Position numbers and translations under genes: made by a program | The notes under the pieces: model-generated | Databases searched by the model: none | What the model saw: the letters and a program-made list of their open reading frames with translations, nothing else | What the model was told of the DNA's origin: nothing | Shown here: positions 41,032-50,060 of the stretch, piece after piece | How positions within the stretch are numbered: the first letter of the stretch is position 1 | Layout: every line of letters begins with the position of its first letter | Assembly (NCBI GenBank): GCA_019119995.1 | Contig: DWVY01000031.1 | Span: 1-64,000, forward strand | Length of the DNA: 64,000 nucleotides | Direction: 5' to 3' | From: Candidatus Mediterraneibacter faecavium | GTDB lineage: Bacteria; Bacillota; Clostridia; Lachnospirales; Lachnospiraceae

Positions 41032-42237
41032 ATGAAACAGAGTACAATGAGAGAGATCGGCAGGACGCGCTCCGGGCTGCGGCTGGGATGGACGACGGGA
41101 AGCTGCGCGGCGGCTGCCGCAAAGGCTGCGGCGCAGATGCTCTTTTCCGGAGAAGAGATATGCCAGGTGAGGCTTATGACGCCAAAAGGGATCGAACTGG
41201 ATCTGGATGTGGAGCACATTACGAGGACGCCGGACTATGTACAGTGCGCGGTGCGCAAATACAGCGGCGACGATCCGGACGTAACGGACGGGCTTTTGAT
41301 ATACGCAAAAGTGGAAAAGCAGGAAGAAGCGTCTTCCGGACTCGGGGTCATACTTGACGGAGGCGCTGGCGTGGGCAGGGTGACAAAACCGGGATTGGAG
41401 CAGCAGATCGGACAGGCGGCGATCAATAAAGTTCCCCGCAGGATGATCACGGAAGAAGTGGAGCGCATATGCCGCGCCTGCGGATACTGTGGAGAGATGA
41501 AAGTGACTATCTCAATCCCCGATGGAGAAGAAACGGCGAAAAAGACATTCAATCCGAGGCTTGGGATCGTGGGAGGTCTGTCTGTTCTCGGAACATCCGG
41601 GATTGTGGAGCCCATGAGCGAGAAAGCGCTGACAGATACGATCTATCTGGAAATGAAGATGTTAAGAGAAAGCGGGTATTCCTGCTGTTATGCCGTTCCG
41701 GGCAATTACGGCATGGATTTCCTGACGGATCAGCTGGGGATTAATCCGGATCTTGCGGTAAAATGCAGCAACTATGTGGGGGATACTATCGATGACGCAA
41801 AACTTCTCGGGATGAAGGGGCTTCTCCTGATCGGCCATGTGGGAAAGTTTATCAAGCTGGCGGCGGGAGTTATGAATACGCATTCAAGGGCTGCGGACTG
41901 CCGGATGGAAGTGTTTGCATCCCACGCAGCTATGGCGGGAGCAGACGCCGCTGCGGTGAAAGAGATCATGGCGTGCCTGAATACAGCGGAGGCTGTAAAG
42001 ATATTAAAAGGAAAAGGACTGCTTCCGGATGTTATGAAAACAGTGATGGAGCGGATCGCATTTTATCTGCGGCAGAGGGTAGGCGGAGAGCTTGAGACAG
42101 GAGCGGTCGTATTTTCCGGGGAAGAGGGGATCCTCGGGCGGACAGAGAACGCCGAAAGACTGCTGGGACTGATAGAAAGCCAGAGGAAGAAGCAGAGAGC
42201 AGAAGTCCGGGATCAGAACGAAATACAGAAACAGTAA
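41032..42237 (+). CDS. cbiD: Cobalt-precorrin-5B C1-methyltransferase CbiD
   Basis: LRLGWTTGSCAAAAAKAAAQML, IGHVGKFIKLAAGVMNTHS. Confidence 0.95.
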   Translation: MKQSTMREIGRTRSGLRLGWTTGSCAAAAAKAAAQMLFSGEEICQVRLMTPKGIELDLDVEHITRTPDYVQCAVRKYSGDDPDVTDGLLIYAKVEKQEEASSGLGVILDGGAGVGRVTKPGLEQQIGQAAINKVPRRMITEEVERICRACGYCGEMKVTISIPDGEETAKKTFNPRLGIVGGLSVLGTSGIVEPMSEKALTDTIYLEMKMLRESGYSCCYAVPGNYGMDFLTDQLGINPDLAVKCSNYVGDTIDDAKLLGMKGLLLIGHVGKFIKLAAGVMNTHSRAADCRMEVFASHAAMAGADAAAVKEIMACLNTAEAVKILKGKGLLPDVMKTVMERIAFYLRQRVGGELETGAVVFSGEEGILGRTENAERLLGLIESQRKKQRAEVRDQNEIQKQ

Positions 42238-42253
42238 AAAGGAGAGAACTCAT

Positions 42254-43042
42254 ATGAGCGGAATATTTACGGGAGTGGGAGTCGGACCGGGAGATCCGGA
42301 ACTCATGACCCTGAAAGCAGTCCGCGCCGTGGAAGCGTGCGGCGTGATCGCAATACCTGTATCGGACAGTACACTGACAGAGCCGGTGTATGAAAGCACG
42401 GGAAACCCGGAGACGCAAAATACAGCGGAGAGAGAGCAGTGCACATCATACCGTAAGCGCTGCGTGGCATATCAGATCGCAGCCGGCGCGGTGGACCGGA
42501 TCGCGGAAAAAGACCGGATCTATCTGCCGATGCCGATGATCAAGGAGAAAGACAGGCTGAAAGCGATTCATGACCGCGATGCGGCGGCTGTCGCGGAGCT
42601 TCTGGATCAGGGGAAAAATGTAGTCTTCCTCACGCTGGGAGATCCTACGGTATATTCCACCTGTATGTATGTGCATAAACGTCTGAAACGAAGCGGATAT
42701 GTTACCCGGATCGTGCCGGGGATTCCGTCTTTCTGCGCGGCAGCCGCGCGGATGGATATCCCACTGGTGGAAAACCGACAGGAACTGCACGTACTTCCTG
42801 CCTCCTATCATATCGAAGAGAGCCTTGATCTTCCGGGCACGAAAGTCCTCATGAAAGCAGGGCGCAGGATGGACGAAGTGAAGCGTCTGCTGACAGAGAA
42901 AGAGCTGGACGCCGTGATGGTGGAAAACTGCGGGATGGAAAATGAAAAGCTGTATTTCGGCGCACAGGAAATACCGGAACAGGCAGGATATTATTCCCTG
43001 CTTGTAGTAAAGGAAAAACAGACAGGAGGAAGAAAAGGATGA
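42254..43042 (+). CDS. cbiL: Cobalt-precorrin-2 C20-methyltransferase CbiL
   Basis: FTGVGVGPGDPELMTLKAVRAVE, LTLGDPTVYSTCMYVH. Confidence 0.92.
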   Translation: MSGIFTGVGVGPGDPELMTLKAVRAVEACGVIAIPVSDSTLTEPVYESTGNPETQNTAEREQCTSYRKRCVAYQIAAGAVDRIAEKDRIYLPMPMIKEKDRLKAIHDRDAAAVAELLDQGKNVVFLTLGDPTVYSTCMYVHKRLKRSGYVTRIVPGIPSFCAAAARMDIPLVENRQELHVLPASYHIEESLDLPGTKVLMKAGRRMDEVKRLLTEKELDAVMVENCGMENEKLYFGAQEIPEQAGYYSLLVVKEKQTGGRKG

Positions 43043-43866
43043 TCACATTTGTAGGAGCAGGACCGGGGGCCGAGGATCTTATCACTGTCCGGGGACAGGA
43101 TCTGTTAAAGGAAGCCGACATCGTAGTCTACGCAGGATCCCTTGTCAACCCGGGGCTTTTATCCCTCTGCAGGGAAGACTGCGAGATCTATAACAGTGCG
43201 AAGATGACGCTGGAAGAAGTGATGGACGTCATGACTGTGGGAGAAAGATCCGGGAAAAAGGTCGTCCGTCTCCACACGGGAGATCCCTGCCTGTACGGAG
43301 CGATCCGGGAACAGATGGACGAGCTGGAAAAGCTGGATATCCCCTATGAGGTATGCCCGGGCGTGAGTTCGTTCTGTGGGGCGGCAGCAGCGCTGGGGGC
43401 GGAATATACGCTGCCCGGAGTCTCCCAGTCTGTAGTGATCACCAGGATGGCGGGGCGCACACCTGTCCCCGAGAGAGAGTCGATCAGGAGCTTTGCAGCC
43501 CACCAGGCGACAATGGTGATATTCTTAAGTACCGGAATGTTAAAAGAACTCTCCGCCGAGCTGATCTGCGGGGGATATGATCCGGATACGCCTGCGGCTA
43601 TCGTATACAAGGCGACCTGGCCGGAGGAAAAAGTACTGCGCTGTACAGTGAAGGATCTCGCGGAAACTGCGGCGGGAGAACATGTGACGAAGACCGCGCT
43701 GATCGTGGTCGGCGGGATCCTTGAGGGCGGGTATGAGCGCTCAAAACTCTATGATCCGTCCTTTACCACAGAATTCCGGGAAGCGTCCGTGCCGTCTGCA
43801 AAAGAAGAACAGAAAGAGACGGCGCCGGGATCAGAGTCGGAGAAGAGAGACAGAGAAGAAAGATAA
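43039..43866 (+). CDS. cbiF: Cobalt-precorrin-4 C11-methyltransferase CbiF
   Basis: FVGAGPGAEDLITVRGQDLLKEADIVVYAGSLVNP, LHTGDPCLYGAIREQMDEL. Confidence 0.94.
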   Translation: MITFVGAGPGAEDLITVRGQDLLKEADIVVYAGSLVNPGLLSLCREDCEIYNSAKMTLEEVMDVMTVGERSGKKVVRLHTGDPCLYGAIREQMDELEKLDIPYEVCPGVSSFCGAAAALGAEYTLPGVSQSVVITRMAGRTPVPERESIRSFAAHQATMVIFLSTGMLKELSAELICGGYDPDTPAAIVYKATWPEEKVLRCTVKDLAETAAGEHVTKTALIVVGGILEGGYERSKLYDPSFTTEFREASVPSAKEEQKETAPGSESEKRDREER

Positions 43867-43906
43867 AGAACAGTGATGAAGAACAGGGAAATGGAGCGAC
43901 AGAGCA

Positions 43907-44638
43907 ATGAGTAAGATCTATGTGACAGGTCTGGGACCGGGAGCGGCAGACCAGATGACGATACAGGCGAAGAAAGTGCTGGAGAAATGTCCGGTGATCA
44001 TCGGATATACAGTATATATCGACCTGATCCGCGACGAATATCCGGATAAGATATTTTTGAGCACGCCCATGCGCAAAGAGGCTGACCGGTGCCGGATGGC
44101 ATTTGCAGAGGCGGAAAAAGGACAGGACGTGGCAATGGTGTGCAGCGGGGACGCAGGCATCTACGGCATGGCAGGTCTGATCTGCGAGATCGGAAAGGAC
44201 TATCCCGATGTGGGAATAGAGGTCGTGCCGGGGATCACGGCGGCGTCCGGCGGTGCGGCAGTCCTCGGGGCGCCGCTGATGCATGATTTTGCAGTTATCA
44301 GCCTGAGCGACCTGCTCACGCCGTGGGAGAAGATCGAGAAGCGGATCCGGGCGGCGGCGGAAGCGGATTTTGTCATCTGCATCTACAATCCATCCAGCAA
44401 AAAGCGGGCGGACTATCTTGCGAAAGCCTGCGGGATGGTACTGGAATACCGGAAGCCGGAGACCGTGTGCGGCATTGTACGGAATATCGGAAGAGACGGG
44501 GAAAGCTGTGAGATCCTTTCTCTTGAGCGGCTTGCAGGTACGCAGGCGGATATGTTTACGACGGTATTTATCGGAAACTCAAATACAATGGAACTAAACG
44601 GCAGGATGGTAACGCCGAGAGGGTATAAAGATGTGTAA
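43907..44638 (+). CDS. cbiH: Precorrin-3B C17-methyltransferase CbiH
   Basis: VTGLGPGAADQMTIQAKKVLEKCPVIIGYTVYIDLI, SGDAGIYGMAGL. Confidence 0.93.
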   Translation: MSKIYVTGLGPGAADQMTIQAKKVLEKCPVIIGYTVYIDLIRDEYPDKIFLSTPMRKEADRCRMAFAEAEKGQDVAMVCSGDAGIYGMAGLICEIGKDYPDVGIEVVPGITAASGGAAVLGAPLMHDFAVISLSDLLTPWEKIEKRIRAAAEADFVICIYNPSSKKRADYLAKACGMVLEYRKPETVCGIVRNIGRDGESCEILSLERLAGTQADMFTTVFIGNSNTMELNGRMVTPRGYKDV

Positions 44639-46082
44639 AAAGCAGAAGATCTCACTGATCGGGATCGGCATGGGAAACCGGAAGTCGATGACGATCGAAG
44701 CGGAAGAAGCAGTCAGGAACTGCAGCTGCATGATCGGCGCACAGCGGATGCTTTCTGCCGCCCGGGCTGTGCGGTACGGCAGGGAGATACAGGAAAACAG
44801 CACGGGAGAAAAAGGACAGACGGAGCAGACGGGATATCCGGCGCCGTCCAAAGAGCGGACAGATCCGGCTGTCCCCGAACTGTGCGAGTATAACGCGGAA
44901 AAGATATTTTCATATATAGAGGCGCATCCGGAATACTCCCGTGTGGCAGTGGTGCTCTCGGGGGATACCGGATTTTACAGTGGTGCAAAGAAATTATCTG
45001 AATTGTTTGCAGCAGACCCCGAACGGTATGAGGTGGAAATGATCCCGGGAATTTCATCCGTCGTCTGCCTTGCCGCCCGCCTTAAGACAACATGGGAGGA
45101 CGGAGCGCTGATCAGTCTGCACGGGCAGGAAGAAAATTTCATACAGACCATAAACAGAAACCGCAAGACCTTTCTCCTTCTGGGCGGGAAAGATGCGGGA
45201 AAAAGGATGGTCAGCGCCCTGAAAGACTATGGGATGGACGATGTGACTGTATATATCGGCAGCAGGCTTTCCTATCCCGATGAGAAGATCGTATTGGGAC
45301 GCCCGGGAGAACTCTCCGGTAGTGAAGCAGACGGACTGTGCGCGGCGATGATCCTGAATCCTCAGCCGGATCAGAGAACAGGTCCCCACATTCCGGATGA
45401 AGAATTCATCCGCGGCAGCGTACCTATGACAAAGGCGGAAGTGCGCGCCGTCAGTCTGGCGCAGATGGAACTTACGGAAGACGCAGTCGCATATGATGTG
45501 GGAGCGGGAACCGGTTCGGTATCGGTGGAAGCGGCACTCTCCGGAGACCGGATCAGGGTATATGCTGTTGAGAAAAAGGCGGAGGCGGTGCGGCTACTGG
45601 AAGAGAACCGCAGGAAATTCCGGGCGGACGGGATACGGATCATAGAGGGGGAGGCTCCGGCGGCTCTTCGTGGGCTGGAGCCTCCGACCCATGTATTCAT
45701 CGGAGGCAGCTCGGGAAACCTCCGGGAGATCCTGCGCATCGTCCTTGAGAAAAACCCGTCCGTGCGGATCGTGATAAATGCGATATCACTTGAGACGATT
45801 GGAGAAGCTATGGATGCAGTCGGGGAAGGACTTCTTAAAGACGCGCAGGTTACACAGATCATGGCGTCCCGCTCGCGGGTGCTTGGAAGATATCACATGA
45901 TGACCGGGCAGAATCCGGTGTATATCATTGCGGCGGGCGGGGAGAAAACCGCAGACGGAGAGAAATCCGCAGGCGGAGAGCTGGCCGCAGACGGAGAGCT
46001 GTCTGTAGATGGAGCCGTCCCTGAGGGCGGAGAGCTGTCCGCAGAAGGAATGCCGCCGGAAGAAAGGGGTGCGCTCCGATGA
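44631..46082 (+). CDS. cbiET: Fused precorrin-6Y methyltransferase/decarboxylase CbiE-CbiT
   Basis: N-terminal CbiE (LIGIGMGNRKSMTIEAEEAVRNC; LSGDTGFYSGAK) and C-terminal CbiT (VPMTKAEVRAVSLAQMEL, YDVGAGTGSVSVEAAL, FIGGSSGNL). Confidence 0.94.
   Translation: MCKKQKISLIGIGMGNRKSMTIEAEEAVRNCSCMIGAQRMLSAARAVRYGREIQENSTGEKGQTEQTGYPAPSKERTDPAVPELCEYNAEKIFSYIEAHPEYSRVAVVLSGDTGFYSGAKKLSELFAADPERYEVEMIPGISSVVCLAARLKTTWEDGALISLHGQEENFIQTINRNRKTFLLLGGKDAGKRMVSALKDYGMDDVTVYIGSRLSYPDEKIVLGRPGELSGSEADGLCAAMILNPQPDQRTGPHIPDEEFIRGSVPMTKAEVRAVSLAQMELTEDAVAYDVGAGTGSVSVEAALSGDRIRVYAVEKKAEAVRLLEENRRKFRADGIRIIEGEAPAALRGLEPPTHVFIGGSSGNLREILRIVLEKNPSVRIVINAISLETIGEAMDAVGEGLLKDAQVTQIMASRSRVLGRYHMMTGQNPVYIIAAGGEKTADGEKSAGGELAADGELSVDGAVPEGGELSAEGMPPEERGALR
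45951..46058 (+). repeat. In-frame 18-bp degenerate tandem repeat at the cbiET 3' end
   Basis: Six 6-residue units ADGEKS AGGELA ADGELS VDGAVP EGGELS AEGMPP. Confidence 0.88.
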
Positions 46083-47614
46083 AGATCCCCGGAATACTGA
46101 TCGCCGCACCGTCAAGCGGCAGTGGCAAGACCGCGGTATCCTGCGCCCTGATGGCGGCGCTTCAGGCGCGGGGACTTCAGGTGCGTGCATGCAAATGCGG
46201 GCCGGATTATATTGACCCGATGTTCCACCGGGAGGTGCTGGGGTTGGATTCGAGGAATCTGGATCTCTTTTTCTCAGAGCCGGATGAACTGAGACAGGGA
46301 TATATCCGTCATGCATCCGGCGCGGATCTTGTGGTGACGGAAGGAGTTATGGGCTACTATGATGGAAGAGGTCTGGATACGGACGCCGGAAGTTCCTACG
46401 ATGTGGCGCGCACTCTGGACCTTCCGGTCATACTGGTGGTCAACGGCAGGGGAGCGGCTCTTTCTCTGGCCGCCCTTGTGCGGGGCATGGCAGAGTTCCG
46501 CTCTGACAGCAATATCCGCGGGATACTTTTGAACCAGGTGTCAAAGATGCTGTATCCGAGGATGAAAGACATGTTGGAGCAGGAACTTGGGAAATCCGGA
46601 CATAAGATCCCTGTGCTTGGCTATGTGCCCGAAGATGATGCTTTCCGTCTGGAAAGCCGGCATCTGGGACTGGTCACGCCGCAGGAACTGATGGATCTGA
46701 AAGAACAGACGGAGCGGGCCGGGAATATATTGACGCAGAGCGTGGATCTGGACCTGCTCCTTGAGATCGCATGCCGGACTTCTGAGAACTGCTTCCCGGA
46801 GGATCAGGATCCTGACACTGCAGCTCATGGAACTAAGTATGCCGTCTCAAATGTTTATCAGGGAAAAGGGAACAGATATGCGCGGACTGCCGCTGCGCGC
46901 GTCGCGATCGCACGGGATGAGGCTTTCTGCTTCTACTATAATGCCAATCTTGAGATGCTGGAAGAAGCCGGATTAGAGTTGGTGCCTTTCAGCCCGCTCC
47001 GGGACGGAAAACTTCCGGACAATATCAGCGGCCTGATCCTGGGCGGCGGCTATCCGGAATTATACGGGGAAAGGCTTTCAGCCAACAGAAGTCTTCTAAA
47101 AGAGATCCATGAGCGTGTGTGCGCCGGACTTCCGTGTCTGGCGGAGTGCGGCGGCTTCATGTATCTGCACGGGGAGATGGAAGATGAAAACGGCAATATA
47201 TATCCCATGACGGGAGTGATCGAAGGACGGACGTATCCGACAGGCAGGCTGGTGCGATTCGGGTATGTGAATATTGCGGCAGATCCGGGAGAACCAGAGA
47301 AAAGTGCGGAAAACAACGGCGCAGAGGAGCAGGCTTATCTCAGGCCCGGCGAGCTGATACGAGGACATGAATTCCACTACTGGGACAGTACAGACAGTGG
47401 TACGGACTGCGTGGCAGTGAAGCCGGACGGGAAAAGAAAATGGGAGTGTATCCATATGAAAGGAAACCTGTTTGCAGGATATCCACACCTGTATCTTCCG
47501 TCCATGCCGGAATTTGCATATAGATTTGCAGACCGGTGCAGAAGCCGGGAACTTCAGGAAAGCGCGTATAGAAGAGAGAACGGGGAAAGTGCAGACTGTA
47601 AAATCAGAAGATGA
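46079..47614 (+). CDS. cbiA: Cobyrinate a,c-diamide synthase CbiA
   Basis: IPGILIAAPSSGSGKTAVSCALMAAL, CGPDYIDPMFH, GAT domain LAECGGFMYL. Confidence 0.96.
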   Translation: MKIPGILIAAPSSGSGKTAVSCALMAALQARGLQVRACKCGPDYIDPMFHREVLGLDSRNLDLFFSEPDELRQGYIRHASGADLVVTEGVMGYYDGRGLDTDAGSSYDVARTLDLPVILVVNGRGAALSLAALVRGMAEFRSDSNIRGILLNQVSKMLYPRMKDMLEQELGKSGHKIPVLGYVPEDDAFRLESRHLGLVTPQELMDLKEQTERAGNILTQSVDLDLLLEIACRTSENCFPEDQDPDTAAHGTKYAVSNVYQGKGNRYARTAAARVAIARDEAFCFYYNANLEMLEEAGLELVPFSPLRDGKLPDNISGLILGGGYPELYGERLSANRSLLKEIHERVCAGLPCLAECGGFMYLHGEMEDENGNIYPMTGVIEGRTYPTGRLVRFGYVNIAADPGEPEKSAENNGAEEQAYLRPGELIRGHEFHYWDSTDSGTDCVAVKPDGKRKWECIHMKGNLFAGYPHLYLPSMPEFAYRFADRCRSRELQESAYRRENGESADCKIRR

Positions 47615-47635
47615 GCTCAAGAGAGGAAAAGAGTT

Positions 47636-48730
47636 ATGGCTGGAGAATATGAAAACGAATTGCGGGACAGGATAGAAAAAATCTGCCCGGCGGACAAAAA
47701 GAGCATGGCAGATGCAGCCGCGCACTGGAAGACGGTAGGTAAGCCACTCTACAGTCTCGGGAAACTGGAAGACGCGGTGATCCGCATGGCGGGGATCAGA
47801 GGAACGGCGGATTACAGAATCGGGAAGAAAGGTCTGGTCATCATGTGCGCGGATAACGGCGTGGTTGCCGAGGGAGTGACCCAGACCGGACAGGAAGTGA
47901 CTGCCATTGTGGCGGAGAATTTTACCCGGCGGGCGACAAGCGTATGTCTGATGGCGGAGATTGCGGGAGCTGACCTTTTCCCGGTGGATATCGGTATGGC
48001 GTCGGATGTGCCTGCGGTGACGAAAACAGAATACAAAGTGATGAGCGGGACGAAAGACATGCTTTATGAGCCTGCCATGACGAGAGAGCAGGCTGCAAGG
48101 GCTGTGCTCACAGGGATACATATGGTGGAAAAACTGGCAGGGGAGGAGTACGACCTGCTTGCTACGGGGGAAATGGGTATCGGAAATACTACTACGAGCA
48201 GCGCTGTCGCGGCTGTACTTCTTGAGAAAGACGCGACAGAAGTGACCGGACGCGGCGCAGGTCTGAGCGCAGAAGGACTGGACCGGAAAGTGGATGTGAT
48301 CCGACGTTCGATCGGACTTCATCATCCGGACAGAGAGGATGTGCTGGATGTACTGTCTAAAGTAGGCGGTCTGGATATTGCCGGTCTTGCAGGAGTATTC
48401 TTAGGAGGCGCATTGTATCATATCCCTGTGATCATCGACGGATTCATCTCCTCGGTGGCGGCTCTCTGCGCGGCAAAGCTGTGTCCTGCGGCAGCAGATT
48501 ACATGATGCCGTCACATAAGTCGGGAGAACCGGCAGGCGGCATGGTGCTTGATGCGTTGGAACTCTCTCCGTTTATCGACTGCAATATGTCGCTGGGAGA
48601 AGGGAGCGGGGCTGTGGCGGTGATCCCGCTTCTTGAGATGGGACTTGCCGTTTACCGTGAGATGAGTACGTTTGACGAGATCCATGTAGAGCAATATGAA
48701 GATTTCAATGAAGAGATGAAACAGGAGTAA
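47636..48730 (+). CDS. cobT: Nicotinate-nucleotide-dimethylbenzimidazole phosphoribosyltransferase CobT
   Basis: TGEMGIGNTTTSSAVAAVLL, GRGAGLSAEGLDRK, MPSHKSGEPAG. Confidence 0.96.
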   Translation: MAGEYENELRDRIEKICPADKKSMADAAAHWKTVGKPLYSLGKLEDAVIRMAGIRGTADYRIGKKGLVIMCADNGVVAEGVTQTGQEVTAIVAENFTRRATSVCLMAEIAGADLFPVDIGMASDVPAVTKTEYKVMSGTKDMLYEPAMTREQAARAVLTGIHMVEKLAGEEYDLLATGEMGIGNTTTSSAVAAVLLEKDATEVTGRGAGLSAEGLDRKVDVIRRSIGLHHPDREDVLDVLSKVGGLDIAGLAGVFLGGALYHIPVIIDGFISSVAALCAAKLCPAAADYMMPSHKSGEPAGGMVLDALELSPFIDCNMSLGEGSGAVAVIPLLEMGLAVYREMSTFDEIHVEQYEDFNEEMKQE

Positions 48731-48737
48731 GGTTCAG

Positions 48738-49523
48738 ATGCGGCTGTTATATTCACTGGCGATTGCCATATCCATGTATTCCAGGATCCCTGTGCCTACT
48801 GTGGACTGGAATGAGAAAAATATGAAGTATGCGATGTGTTTTTTCCCTGTTGTGGGCGTGATCACCGGATTATTGCAGGCAGGAGCCGGATATCTGATCC
48901 TTGAGTATACGTCTTTCGGGAAGCTCTTTTTCGCGGCAGTAATGACACTGATCCCCGTCCTTGTCACGGGCGGGATCCATCTGGACGGATATGCGGATAC
49001 GATCGACGCTTTGTCCTCGTACGGTGACAGGGAGAAGAAACTGCAGATACTCAAAGACCCGCATACAGGGGCGTTTGCCGTGATCGGGCTGTGCGTATAC
49101 TTCGTGGCAGTACTGGCGATGTGGAGCGAGGCAGAATTGTGGATGCTTCCGATGGCAGCGTGTATCTATCCTTTTTCGAGGTCTCTGAGCGGTATCTCTG
49201 TCGTATCATTTCAGGCGGCAAAGAACAGCGGACTGCTCCGGACATTTCAGGACGGGGCGCAGAAAATGAGAGTGCGCATCGTGCTTATCATATGGGCATG
49301 TATCTGTGCGGGGATAATGTTGTGTTTCGGGGGGCAGCAGGGAGGTAGTTTTGTGATCGTAGCAGCGGCAGTGATCGCGGCGGCTCTTCTGGTGTTTGTC
49401 TATTATCACTGGATGAGCAGGAAGAAGTTCGGCGGAACGACCGGAGATCTGGCAGGATATTTTCTGCAGGTATGCGAGCTGGCGACGCTGGCGGCAATCG
49501 TGCTGGCAGGGAAGATCATATAA
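48738..49523 (+). CDS. cobS: Adenosylcobinamide-GDP ribazoletransferase CobS
   Basis: MYSRIPVPTVDWNEKNMKYAMCFFPVVG, GGIHLDGYADTIDALSSYGDREKKLQILKDPHTGAFAV. Confidence 0.96.
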   Translation: MRLLYSLAIAISMYSRIPVPTVDWNEKNMKYAMCFFPVVGVITGLLQAGAGYLILEYTSFGKLFFAAVMTLIPVLVTGGIHLDGYADTIDALSSYGDREKKLQILKDPHTGAFAVIGLCVYFVAVLAMWSEAELWMLPMAACIYPFSRSLSGISVVSFQAAKNSGLLRTFQDGAQKMRVRIVLIIWACICAGIMLCFGGQQGGSFVIVAAAVIAAALLVFVYYHWMSRKKFGGTTGDLAGYFLQVCELATLAAIVLAGKII

Positions 49524-49552
49524 TCGAGAAGACAGGAGGCTCCGGAAAGTGA

Positions 49553-49783
49553 AAAAGGATACGTTTACTGGATTATGTTTCTGAACTGGATGATGAGAAG
49601 CTGTCGGAATATCCCGCCGGATGCGAGTACAGCAGGTTTACGCTGATTCTGGCACAGTTCCGGCATCTGCATACACATATGGGGATGATCATGGGATTTA
49701 TCATTGATGATAAAGGATTGTGGCCGAGAGTGCTCGGGCTTGAAATGCCGTTTCCGGAAGAAGGGTACAGTAAATATCTGTGA
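49553..49783 (+). pseudogene. Remnant of a DinB-like family protein (C-terminal part)
   Basis: Open frame without proper start: KRIRLLDYVSELDDEKLSEYPAGCEYSRFTLILAQFRHLHTHMGMIMGFIIDDKGLWPRVLGLEMPFPEEGYSKYL; an RBS plus GTG at 49549 is out of frame. Confidence 0.65.
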
Positions 49784-49787
49784 GATA

Positions 49788-49834
49788 TAGCGTCAGTGTA
49801 CAAGAACCGTATTGCCTGTTGTACACTGACGCTA
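49788..49834. repeat. 16-bp perfect inverted repeat (15-nt loop)
   Basis: tagcgtcagtgtacaa-N15-ttgtacactgacgcta. Confidence 0.9.
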
Positions 49835-50060
49835 CTGTTACATAATGGATACAGAAAATATTATCAGACTTTTCTTTTAGCCAAAGCTATGTTATTCTAT
49901 TCTCATCTGATGCGGAATGCGTTCAGCAGAATTCATCCGTATGTTGGTTCATTATTAAGTTCTGGCCCGTATGTTCAGGGCGGATTTCATGTAAGCACGA
50001 AAGAAAGCTCGAGGTGATGCCCTTGCAGGATTAAACAGCGATAACGAAGCGTGAAACAAA

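Noticed and set aside
49796-50017. 73-aa ORF between the DinB remnant and Rpn copy 1
   Set aside because: Starts inside a perfect inverted repeat, no RBS, no recognisable domain
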